Shown here: positions 35,366-44,096 of the stretch, one piece after another
Position numbering within the stretch: position 1 is the stretch's first letter
Layout of the letters: every line of letters begins with the position of its first letter
Assembly: GCF_003569805.1 (NCBI RefSeq)
Contig: NZ_KZ984054.1
Span: forward strand, 229,856 to 293,855
DNA length: 64,000 bases
Reading direction: 5' to 3'
Origin: Microbacterium halotolerans
Lineage (GTDB): Bacteria; Actinomycetota; Actinomycetes; Actinomycetales; Microbacteriaceae
Translations under genes and position numbers: made by a program
Notes under the pieces: model-generated
The model's database searches: none
What the model was told of the DNA's origin: nothing
Seen by the model: the letters and a program-made list of their open reading frames with translations, nothing else

Positions 35366-35462
35366 GGTGATCGCGGCCTTCGTATGCCCAGGGCGAACAT
35401 GGGCTGGGCCGTGATTTCCCGCCGGTAGTGTCGATACCAACGCATCACCGAATGGAGTGAGA

Positions 35463-36056
35463 ATGCCGGAACCGCTGATGGCACAGAGTGTCTTCGACCA
35501 GCTGCTGAAGGATCGCATCATCTGGCTGGGGTCGGAGGTGCGAGACGAGAACGCGAACGAGATCTGCGCGAAGATCCTCCTTCTCGCCGCCGAGGACTCG
35601 AACAAGGACATCTACCTCTACATCAATTCGCCAGGCGGTTCGATCACCGCAGGTATGGCGATCTACGACACGATGCAGTTCGTGCCCAACGACATCGTCA
35701 CGGTCGGCATCGGCATGGCGGCGTCGATGGGCCAGCTGCTCCTCACGAGCGGCACGAAGGGCAAGCGCTACATCACGCCGAACGCACGCGTGCTGCTGCA
35801 CCAGCCGCACGGCGGCTTCGGCGGCACCGCGAGCGACATCAAGACGCAGGCCGAGCTCATCGTCTCGATGAAGAACCGCCTCGCGGAGATCACCGCGGCG
35901 CAGACGGGCAAGACGGTCGAGCAGATCCACGAGGACGGAGACCGCGACCACTGGTTCACGGCCGAGGAAGCAGTGGAGTACGGCTTCATCGACCACATCC
36001 GCGAGAGCGCGAGCGACGTCGCCGGCGGCGGCGGCACCGACCGCGAGGCCAACTGA
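35463..36056 (+). CDS. clpP1: ATP-dependent Clp protease proteolytic subunit ClpP1
   Basis: A 197-aa serine peptidase subunit. Catalytic triad: S88 (GMAASMGQ), H113 (LLHQPHGG) and the Asp near 162 (DGDRDHWF). The family motif [20 protein letters not shown] is present. In actinobacteria ClpP1 and ClpP2 form a mixed tetradecamer with ClpX or ClpC. ATG 35463 is chosen because GGAG lies 5 nt upstream. clpP2 starts 22 bp after the stop. Confidence 0.97.
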   Translation: MPEPLMAQSVFDQLLKDRIIWLGSEVRDENANEICAKILLLAAEDSNKDIYLYINSPGGSITAGMAIYDTMQFVPNDIVTVGIGMAASMGQLLLTSGTKGKRYITPNARVLLHQPHGGFGGTASDIKTQAELIVSMKNRLAEITAAQTGKTVEQIHEDGDRDHWFTAEEAVEYGFIDHIRESASDVAGGGGTDREAN

Positions 36057-36078
36057 GGGAGCAAGGGACTTCACCACG

Positions 36079-36735
36079 ATGCACACTCCGTACACCCAGG
36101 CCCCGCAGGGGCTCCAGATGCCGTCCAGCCGCTACATCCTCCCGCAGTTCGAGGAGCGCACGGCATACGGCTTCAAGCGCCAGGATCCCTACAACAAGCT
36201 GTTCGAGGACCGCGTCATCTTCCTCGGCGTGCAGGTCGACGACGCCTCGGCCGATGACGTGATGGCCCAGCTCCTCGTTCTCGAAAGCCAGGATCCCGAC
36301 CGCGACATCATCATGTACATCAACTCGCCCGGTGGTTCCTTCACCGCGATGACGGCGATCTACGACACGATGCAGTACATCTCGCCCCAGATCCAGACGG
36401 TGGTCCTGGGGCAGGCGGCATCCGCCGCATCCGTGCTGTTGGCTGCCGGTGCCCCTGGTAAGCGCCTCGCGCTCCCGAACGCGCGCATTCTGATGCACCA
36501 GCCGGCGGTCGGCGAGTCCGGCCACGGCCAGGCTTCGGACATCGAGATCCAGGCCGCCGAGATCATGCGCATGCGCACGTGGCTCGAGGACACCATGGCC
36601 AGGCACACGAACAGGACGACGGAACAGGTCCACAAGGACATCGACCGCGACAAGATCCTGGGTGCGGAAGAGGCCGTGGAGTACGGCGTGGTCGACCAGG
36701 TGCTCACCACCCGCAAGCGCCAGCCGTCGCAGTAG
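36079..36735 (+). CDS. clpP2: ATP-dependent Clp protease proteolytic subunit ClpP2
   Basis: A 218-aa ClpP paralogue. Catalytic residues are S115 (GQAASAAS) and H140 (LMHQPAVG), with the Asp in [13 protein letters not shown]. The N-terminal extension (residues 1-35) is longer than in ClpP1, as is usual for ClpP2. It is the partner ring for ClpP1 and, in mycobacteria, the ring that docks the ATPase. It is followed by a strong terminator before clpX. Confidence 0.97.
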   Translation: MHTPYTQAPQGLQMPSSRYILPQFEERTAYGFKRQDPYNKLFEDRVIFLGVQVDDASADDVMAQLLVLESQDPDRDIIMYINSPGGSFTAMTAIYDTMQYISPQIQTVVLGQAASAASVLLAAGAPGKRLALPNARILMHQPAVGESGHGQASDIEIQAAEIMRMRTWLEDTMARHTNRTTEQVHKDIDRDKILGAEEAVEYGVVDQVLTTRKRQPSQ

Positions 36736-36745
36736 CGGCACGTTC

Positions 36746-36789
36746 GGCGAAGCCCCGGATGCGATGAGAGTCGCGTCCGGGGCTTCGCC
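36746..36789 (+). terminator. Terminator between clpP2 and clpX
   Basis: GGCGAAGCCCCGGA (36746-36759) is exactly complementary to TCCGGGGCTTCGCC (36776-36789). The clpX gene therefore probably has its own promoter in the following 80 bp. Confidence 0.85.
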
Positions 36790-36871
36790 GTGCCCGTGTT
36801 GTGACGCCGAGTGTCGGTGGCAGCGATTAGGCTCGACACATCAGGCAGTTGCCAGACGATCAGGAGGCCCC

Positions 36872-38143
<1,272 letters not shown>

Positions 38144-38153
38144 TCAGGGCGAA

Positions 38154-38375
38154 GTGGCCGTTCTCATGAGCCGCTGGCTTTCGAAGGCATTGCTCCTGCT
38201 GGGGTTCATCGCGATCTTCGGCGCTGCAGCTTGGGCCGTGTACGAGGGATACCGTTCGGATGCTGCGGGCGATGAGGGCAACTTGTTGTCGCAGATGCTC
38301 CTCGCGGCAGTCGGAGGATTCAGCGGCGTGGCCGGGCTGGTCGGTGCGTTGAAGAACCGACGCGAGGCGAGGTGA
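38154..38375 (+). CDS. Small membrane protein
   Basis: A 73-aa protein (GTG 38154) or 69-aa (ATG 38166) with two hydrophobic helices (about residues 10-31 and 48-65) and a basic tail (KNRREAR). No family recognised. It follows clpX by 10 bp and is closed by a strong terminator, so it is probably the last gene of the clpX transcript. Confidence 0.65.
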   Translation: MAVLMSRWLSKALLLLGFIAIFGAAAWAVYEGYRSDAAGDEGNLLSQMLLAAVGGFSGVAGLVGALKNRREAR

Positions 38376-38388
38376 GATTGACCGCTTG

Positions 38389-38424
38389 CAAGAATGCCCC
38401 GACCGATCGGTCGGGGCATTCTTG
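38389..38424. terminator. Strong bidirectional terminator
   Basis: Perfect palindromic stem of about 16 bp (CAAGAATGCCCCGACC with GGTCGGGGCATTCTTG) between convergent genes at 38375 and 38427, with T residues after each arm. Confidence 0.9.
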
Positions 38425-38426
38425 GT

Positions 38427-38660
38427 TCACGCCATCGGGTCGAACGTGGTGGTGACCGGCTGGCCGTCGTCGTCGAGAGTGACCTCGATGCCGCTGGCGA
38501 GTTCGGCGATCGGGCGGCCCTCCAACCAGGTCAGCGTCCACGATGGGGCTGCGCCGGGCTGGGCGAGCGTCTGGTCGATGTGTACGATCTCGGCGCGCAG
38601 CGCCTCCGGCACGGAGGACGGGGGCACGGATCCCGCCGCCCATCGTGTTCCGAGCTTCAT
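38427..38660 (-). CDS. Small hypothetical protein downstream of valS
   Basis: A 77-aa soluble protein with two recognisable halves: VPEALRAEIVHIDQTLA (helical) and WTLTWLEGRPIAELASGIEV (strand-like). It starts 2 bp beyond the valS stop, so it is translated from the valS transcript. I do not recognise a family. Its position and codon bias support a real gene. Confidence 0.7.
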   Translation of the reverse strand: MKLGTRWAAGSVPPSSVPEALRAEIVHIDQTLAQPGAAPSWTLTWLEGRPIAELASGIEVTLDDDGQPVTTTFDPMA

Positions 38661-38662
38661 GG

Positions 38663-41230
38663 TTATCCCTCCGGCTGTGCCAGCTCGATCCCGGTGACTG
38701 CGAAATCCTCGCCGTCCTCGAATTCGAGCGTCTCGATCCGGCCGACGGCCTTCACATCGACCTCGGCCAACTTCAGCAGCGCCGTCCGATCGCTGGGTGC
38801 GACGACCGTGGCCGACACAACCGGCGTCTTCTGCGATGCCTTAGCCTCCGTCTTAGCACGGCGGATCGCGATCAGCGCCTGACTCGCCGCGGCGAGCACA
38901 TCCGGATCGCCATCGACGTCTGAGACCGTCGGCCACGATGCGGCGTGAACGGAACCCTCCTGGAACCAGCTCCACACCTCCTCGGTCGCGAACGAGACGA
39001 CGGGAGCCAGCAGACGCAGCAGCGTCGACAGCGCGGTGCGCAGCGCCACGGCCGCCGAGGCTCCTGCCGCTCCGCCCGAGTACGCGCGCTCCTTGACCAG
39101 CTCGAGGTAGTCGTCGCAGAAGGTCCAGAAGAACGCTTCTGTCACCTCGAGTGCGCGAGCGTGGTCGAAGCCGTCCAGCGCCGTCGTGGCCTGCTCGACC
39201 ACGCGGTCGAGCTCGGCGAGCATCGACTTGTCCAGCGCTTCCGTGACCTCCGCGCCATCCGGAGCCTCGAATCCGAGCACGAACTTCGCCGCGTTGAGCA
39301 CCTTGATCGCCAGACGACGGCCGATCTTGATCTGCGTCGGGTTCTGCGGGTCGAAAGCCGCATCGGCGCCGAGTCGGCTCGACGCCGCCCAGTACCGCAC
39401 CGCGTCCGATCCGTGCTTGTCCAGGATGTCGGCGGGTGTGACGACGTTGCCCTTCGACTTCGACATCTTCTTCCGGTCCGGGTCGACGATGAAGCCCGAG
39501 ATCGACGCGTGCTTCCACGCCGGCCTGTCATCCTCGAGTGCGCTGCGCAGCAGCGTCGAGAACAGCCAGGTGCGGATGATGTCCTGCCCCTGCGGGCGCA
39601 CGTCGAACGGTGCGACCAGGTTCCACAGCTCCTCGTCTCGCTCCCACCCGCCGGCGAGCTGCGGAGTCAGTGACGATGTCGCCCATGTGTCGAACACATC
39701 CGTCTCCGCGTCGAATCCGCCCGGCACGCCGCGCTGATCGGCGGTGTAGCCCGTCGGCACGTCGCTCGACGGGTCGACGGGCAGCGACGCCTCATCCGGA
39801 ATGATGACGTTGTCGTAGTCGCGCTCGCCGTTCTCGTCGAGCCCGTACCAGACCGGAATCGGCACACCGAAGAAGCGCTGGCGCGAGACCAGCCAGTCGC
39901 CGGTGAGGCCGTTCACCCAGTTCTCGTAGCGCACGCGCATGAAGTCGGGATGCCAGTCGATCTCCTCGCCGAGTGAAAGGAGCTTCGCCTTCAGCTCGGC
40001 GTCACGGGCGCCATTGCGCACATACCACTGCCGGGTCGAGACGATCTCGAGCGGCCGATCGCCCTTCTCGAAGAACTTCACGGGGTGGTTGAACTGCTCG
40101 CCCGAGTGCACCAGCTCGCCGGATGCCTCGAGCATCTCGAGCGTGAGCTTCTGCGCGCTGAACACGGTCTTGCCCACCAGCTGCGCGTACGCGTCTCGCC
40201 CGGCATCGCTTGTGATCGCCTCGGGCATCTCGGCCACGACGCGGCCGTCCTTGCCGATGATCGTGCGGTTGGGCAGATCCAGCTCGCGCCACCAGATGAT
40301 GTCGGTGACGTCGCCGAAGGTGCAGATCATCGCGATGCCCGAGCCCTTGTCGGGCTGAGCGAGCGGGTGCGGCAGCACGGGAACCTCGACGCCGAACAGG
40401 GGGGTCGTCACGGTGGTGCCGAAAAGCGGCCGGTAGCGCTCGTCATCCGGATGCGCGACGAGGGCGACGCACGCAGCCAGCAGCTCGGGACGCGTGGTCT
40501 CGATCAGCACGTCGCCTGTGCCGTCGGTGCGGTGGAACGGCAGGCGGTGGTACGCGGCCGGGCGCTCGCGATCTTCGAGCTCTGCCTGGGCGATCGCGGA
40601 GCGGAAGTCGATGTCCCACAGCGTCGGGGCCAGCGACTGGTAGGCCTCGCCTCGCGCATGATTCCGCAGGAAAGCGAGCTGGCTGGTGCGGATGGTGTCG
40701 TCGGAGATGGTGCGATAGGTCTGCGTGAAGTCAACGGACAGGCCGAGCTGACGGAACAGGTCCTCGAACGTCTTCTCGTCCTCGACCGTGAGCTTCTCGC
40801 ACAGCTCGATGAAGTTGCGGCGGCTGATCGGCACCTGGTCGGCGGCCTTGATGTTCTTGGTGGTGCCCTCGAACGGCGGCGTGAAGTCGGCGTCGTACGG
40901 CAGCGAGGGGTCGCAGCGCACTCCGTAGTAGTTCTGCACTCGGCGCTCGGTCGGAAGGCCGTTGTCGTCCCAGCCGATCGGGTAGAACACCTGCTTGCCG
41001 CGCATGCGCTCGAAACGCGTCTTCACGTCGGTGTGCGTGTAGCTGAACACATGTCCGATGTGCAGCGATCCTGATGCCGTCGGCGGGGGAGTGTCCACCG
41101 AGTAGACGCCTTCGCGGCCCGCGACGCGGGCGGTGTCGCGGTCGAACCGATAGGTTCCGTCGTCCTCCCAGCGCTCACCCCACTTCGCTTCGAGGCCTTC
41201 GAGTGCGGGCTTGTCGGGAATCTCTGGCAT
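38663..41230 (-). CDS. valS: Valine--tRNA ligase
   Basis: An 855-aa class Ia synthetase. The HIGH motif is HIGH at residues 57-60 (TASGSLHIGH), the WYVRNGARDAEL and WLVSRQRFFGVPIPVWYG editing/catalytic segments are typical, and KMSKS is in KKMSKSKGNVVTPAD. The anticodon-binding domain runs from about 650. Signature residues suit Val rather than Ile (PTERRVQNYYGV). ATG 41230 has AGGAG upstream; a start at 41443 would extend into the repeat region and is rejected. Confidence 0.97.
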   Translation of the reverse strand: MPEIPDKPALEGLEAKWGERWEDDGTYRFDRDTARVAGREGVYSVDTPPPTASGSLHIGHVFSYTHTDVKTRFERMRGKQVFYPIGWDDNGLPTERRVQNYYGVRCDPSLPYDADFTPPFEGTTKNIKAADQVPISRRNFIELCEKLTVEDEKTFEDLFRQLGLSVDFTQTYRTISDDTIRTSQLAFLRNHARGEAYQSLAPTLWDIDFRSAIAQAELEDRERPAAYHRLPFHRTDGTGDVLIETTRPELLAACVALVAHPDDERYRPLFGTTVTTPLFGVEVPVLPHPLAQPDKGSGIAMICTFGDVTDIIWWRELDLPNRTIIGKDGRVVAEMPEAITSDAGRDAYAQLVGKTVFSAQKLTLEMLEASGELVHSGEQFNHPVKFFEKGDRPLEIVSTRQWYVRNGARDAELKAKLLSLGEEIDWHPDFMRVRYENWVNGLTGDWLVSRQRFFGVPIPVWYGLDENGERDYDNVIIPDEASLPVDPSSDVPTGYTADQRGVPGGFDAETDVFDTWATSSLTPQLAGGWERDEELWNLVAPFDVRPQGQDIIRTWLFSTLLRSALEDDRPAWKHASISGFIVDPDRKKMSKSKGNVVTPADILDKHGSDAVRYWAASSRLGADAAFDPQNPTQIKIGRRLAIKVLNAAKFVLGFEAPDGAEVTEALDKSMLAELDRVVEQATTALDGFDHARALEVTEAFFWTFCDDYLELVKERAYSGGAAGASAAVALRTALSTLLRLLAPVVSFATEEVWSWFQEGSVHAASWPTVSDVDGDPDVLAAASQALIAIRRAKTEAKASQKTPVVSATVVAPSDRTALLKLAEVDVKAVGRIETLEFEDGEDFAVTGIELAQPEG

Positions 41231-41341
41231 GCGCGCTCCTAGCGATATGGGCGGCACGGTGTCTGCGTGCCTGATGTGGGAGTTCCAGTCTACAAGTCGG
41301 ATTCGGGCCGACCTCGCGTGCGGCCCGGAGACGACGCGGAC

Positions 41342-41423
41342 GCAGAACCTCGGACGAACCGCAGAACCTCGGAGCGTCGCACCTGATCTGCTCCGAGATT
41401 CTGCTGGATCTCCGAGTTTCTGC
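41342..41423. repeat. Left copy of compound hairpin element flanking the DUF559 gene
   Basis: Four related 13-mers: GCAGAACCTCGGA at 41342 and 41361, then the inverted form TCCGAGATTCTGC at 41392 and TCCGAGTTTCTGC at 41411. The two 32-nt arms pair around an 18-nt centre to form one large hairpin. It lies in the divergent region between valS and the DUF559 gene, where a terminator is not expected. The rest of 41231-41610 shows no gene. Confidence 0.9.
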
Positions 41424-41610
41424 GGCGGGGTGAGGTGCCGCAACCAGGTTCCATGCGATCTCGTCGGGCCGGATCTCGAAGCCGATCGTGGTGCGGCGAG
41501 GGAAGGCGTCGGGTAGTTTCCTTTCCCTCACAGGCTCAGGAAGCGCGAAACTGCGCCGCGAGTTCTCCACACGCGGGTCGAATCCGCCCGACTCGCGCCA
41601 ATCTGGCCGG

Positions 41611-42435
41611 ATGGATCTGGTCAGAGTCGTAGAAGGCGCCGGCGGCGTGATGTCGGCGAGGTCGCTGCGTGACGCTGCGGGCGTCAGCCGGCACGTAATC
41701 GAGAGGCACGTCCGGATGGGCGTATTGACCCGGCCGAGCAACGGCTGGTTGGCGGTGGACAATGCCGACCCGACTACTGTCGCAGCGGCCGAGATCGGCG
41801 TCGTCGTCTCGTGCGTGACGCGAGCCGCGCGTCTGGGGCTGTGGGACGTCAACGCCGGATGCGTGCACGTCGCGGCGCATCCGAATCGAGCTCTTCGCAG
41901 AAGCACCGATGCCCGGGTGCACTGGGCGAAGCCGCTCGTGCCGAGGGATCCGGATGCTTTGGAGGACTCGCTCGAGAACATGCTCGACCAGGTTGCGGAA
42001 TGCCAGCCGTTCGAACAGGCGCTGTCCGTATGGGAGTCCGCGCTGAACCAGGGGAAGATATCCCAGGAGCATCTGCAGACACTTCCCTTCGGGGCGAAGG
42101 GGCGCAGGATCAGAAGAGAGGCACAGCCCTACTCGGACTCGGGCGTAGAGAGCGTGGTCGTGCCTCGGCTGCGATGGGTGGGACTCCACCTGCGGCGACA
42201 GGCTTGGATTCTCGGTCACCGAGTCGACCTGCTGATCGGATACCGCCTGGTCCTGCAGATCGACGGGGGTCACCACGTCGGCGCGCAGCGTCAGAGCGAC
42301 ATCGAGCACGACGCGAGGCTCCGGCTCGCCGGGTACCACGTGATCCGCGTCGGCTACTGGCAGGTGATGACGGATTGGCCCGCGGTGCAGGACCTGATCC
42401 TCGGAGCCGTGGCCCGTGGACTGCACCGCGCGTAA
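41611..42435 (+). CDS. DUF559 endonuclease-fold protein with AbiEi-like N-terminus
   Basis: A 274-aa protein. Residues 1-60 look like the winged-helix N-terminus of AbiEi-type antitoxins (GGVMSARSLRDAAGVSRHVIERHV). The C-terminal 110 residues match DUF559, a PD-(D/E)XK/Vsr-like nuclease fold: GVESVVVPRLRW, GHRVDLLIG, LVLQIDGGHHVG and GYHVIRVGYWQV. The usual acidic residue two before the second Asp is Gln (QIDGG), so activity is uncertain. ATG 41611 has a poor ribosome binding site. Two copies of the same hairpin element flank the gene. Confidence 0.82.
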   Translation: MDLVRVVEGAGGVMSARSLRDAAGVSRHVIERHVRMGVLTRPSNGWLAVDNADPTTVAAAEIGVVVSCVTRAARLGLWDVNAGCVHVAAHPNRALRRSTDARVHWAKPLVPRDPDALEDSLENMLDQVAECQPFEQALSVWESALNQGKISQEHLQTLPFGAKGRRIRREAQPYSDSGVESVVVPRLRWVGLHLRRQAWILGHRVDLLIGYRLVLQIDGGHHVGAQRQSDIEHDARLRLAGYHVIRVGYWQVMTDWPAVQDLILGAVARGLHRA

Positions 42436-42455
42436 TGCGCGAGCGGGGTGGGGTG

Positions 42456-42536
42456 GCAGAAAGTCGGAGGATCAGCAGAATCTAGGAGGATCTCGGCGCT
42501 GAGCTCCGAGGTTCTGCTGGATCTCCGAGAGTCTGC
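42456..42536. repeat. Right copy of compound hairpin element flanking the DUF559 gene
   Basis: Same layout as the left copy: GCAGAAAGTCGGA at 42456, GCAGAATCTAGGA at 42475, then TCCGAGGTTCTGC at 42505 and TCCGAGAGTCTGC at 42524, with 6-nt spacers and a 17-nt centre. The arms are 32 nt, as on the left. It starts 20 bp after the DUF559 stop. Confidence 0.9.
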
Positions 42537-42577
42537 GGTCGGAGGAGGCGGGGCCGGGGTTCGGCGGCCCGCGCGCG

Positions 42578-43729
42578 TCAGGTGTTGAGGTCTTCGAAGC
42601 GGCGCTCCACCGCGTCGACGGCGGGGTGGGCGATCTCGAGGTCGAGGGCCCTGGGCTCTGCGCCGATCGGGGAGGACCAGAAACGGGCGAACGCATCGCC
42701 GATGGGCTCGCCGTCGTCGACGATCGAGCGCACCATCTCACAGATCGGCATGTGCAGGCCGAGTCGGCGGGCGAGATCGGTGGCGGTGACGGCATTGTGC
42801 CGACCTTCCACGACCACTGGGCGGCCGTCGAACACCTCATCGTCGCTGCGACCCTGGCCGCGCTGGAAGCCATAGGAGAAGTTGCGCGACTGCGGCGACG
42901 AGCACGTCAGCATCAGGTCGCCGAGTCCGCCGAGGCCCGTGACGGTCTCGCGGCTGCCGCCGAGTTTGACGGCGAGCTCCTTCATCTCACTGAGCCCGCG
43001 CGTGATGATCGCGGCGCGCGAGTTCTCGCCGAAGCCGGCGCCCGCGAGGATGCCGCAGGCGATCGCCACGACATTCTTCACAGCGCCGCCGACCTCCACG
43101 CCGGGCAGGTCGTCTGAGATGTACGGGCGGAATGCGCCGGTAGCCAGCGAGAGCGCCATCCGCGCGGCCGCCCGTTCCATCGGCCTGACCCGCACTCCCG
43201 AGCTGCACGCGACGGTCACGGCAGTCGGGTGACCCGCCGCCGTCTCGGTGGCGAACGTCGGGCCGGTGAGGGCGCCGATCGGCCGACCCGGCGCGACCTC
43301 GGCTGCGACCTCGCTCATCAGCAGACCGCTGCCCGATTCGATCCCCTTGGCGCAGACGAAGATCGGTGCATCCGGAGGTGCGAGCTCGCCGATCCTGGCC
43401 GCCATCTCCCGGATCGTCGTCGACGGGGTCACCAGCAGCACGGCATCCGCGCCGTCGAGGGCCTCGGCCAGGTCGGTGGTCGCGGTGATGCCCTTGGCCA
43501 GCTTGATGTCGCCGAGGTAGCGGGTGTTGCGCCGGTTGTCCCGGACGTCGGCAGCAACACTCTCGTCGCGCAGCCAGAGCCTGGTCTCACGCTGCGCACG
43601 CGCGGCCACCGATGCCAGCGCCGTTCCGAAGGCACCGCCGCCGAGGACGGCGATGGTGTCGTACGGGCGCGGCCCCTTCGGCGCGATGATGGGGAGCGGA
43701 CGAGTTTCGAGGGACTCGGGAAGCGTCAC
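42578..43729 (-). CDS. gpsA: NAD(P)H-dependent glycerol-3-phosphate dehydrogenase
   Basis: A 383-aa GpsA making sn-glycerol 3-phosphate for phospholipids. The Rossmann motif is VLGGGAFGTALAS (about residues 28-40), then FVCAKGIESGSG, ALTGPTFATETAAGHPTAV, the catalytic Lys in GGAVKNVVAIACG and TGLGGLGDLMLTC. GTG 43729 with AAGG upstream is the best start, giving a 25-residue N-terminal extension and an extended C-terminus compared with the usual 330-340 aa. It faces the DUF559 gene and diverges from ileS. Confidence 0.93.
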   Translation of the reverse strand: MTLPESLETRPLPIIAPKGPRPYDTIAVLGGGAFGTALASVAARAQRETRLWLRDESVAADVRDNRRNTRYLGDIKLAKGITATTDLAEALDGADAVLLVTPSTTIREMAARIGELAPPDAPIFVCAKGIESGSGLLMSEVAAEVAPGRPIGALTGPTFATETAAGHPTAVTVACSSGVRVRPMERAAARMALSLATGAFRPYISDDLPGVEVGGAVKNVVAIACGILAGAGFGENSRAAIITRGLSEMKELAVKLGGSRETVTGLGGLGDLMLTCSSPQSRNFSYGFQRGQGRSDDEVFDGRPVVVEGRHNAVTATDLARRLGLHMPICEMVRSIVDDGEPIGDAFARFWSSPIGAEPRALDLEIAHPAVDAVERRFEDLNT

Positions 43730-43898
43730 GGATGCCTTCGTCGTATGAGAGTCGTATGAAAGAGAAGAGCGCGCCGTCCTGGCGCGGATGAACCCCACGA
43801 TAGAGCACGCCGGCGCTGTCACGGGAAGGCTTGCGCCGTGCGTCGCGTGCCGCGGACGAGATCGGTTCGCCGCTCCGCGCGGGAGCGCGTAGAATCGG

Positions 43899-44096
43899 GT
43901 GCATCGGCATCGAACCGGCCATCACCGGGGAGCTCGCGGAAGAACGGGGCAGCCGCCCTCACTAGACCCGCGCGGGGCAGGCCCGTCACAGCCGCAGTGA
44001 GAGTGGCGAATATGTCGCACGCGGGGTGGTACCGCGGCCGGAGCCGGAAACAGCTGCTGGTCGTCCTCGCAGTCCCTTTCGGAACTGCTGGAGCCC
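43899..44096 (+). promoter_or_regulatory. T-box riboswitch (tRNA-Ile sensing), leader of ileS
   Basis: A -10 box TAGAAT at 43890-43895 puts the transcript start near 43902. The short Stem I shows specifier ATC at 43921-43923 in the typical context GGCCATCACCGGGGAGC with GGAAGAACGG. The T-box proper, GGGTGGTACCGCGG, is at 44024-44037 and pairs with the tRNA acceptor end. The leader runs straight into the ileS ribosome binding site (CTGGAG) with no terminator, matching the actinobacterial class that controls translation initiation. Confidence 0.93.

Noticed and set aside
35376..35398. Possible ClgR operator upstream of clpP1 (CTTCGT-N9-GCGAAC)
   Set aside because: The spacer is longer than the usual ClgR site and the left half-site has two mismatches, so it is not reported as a feature.
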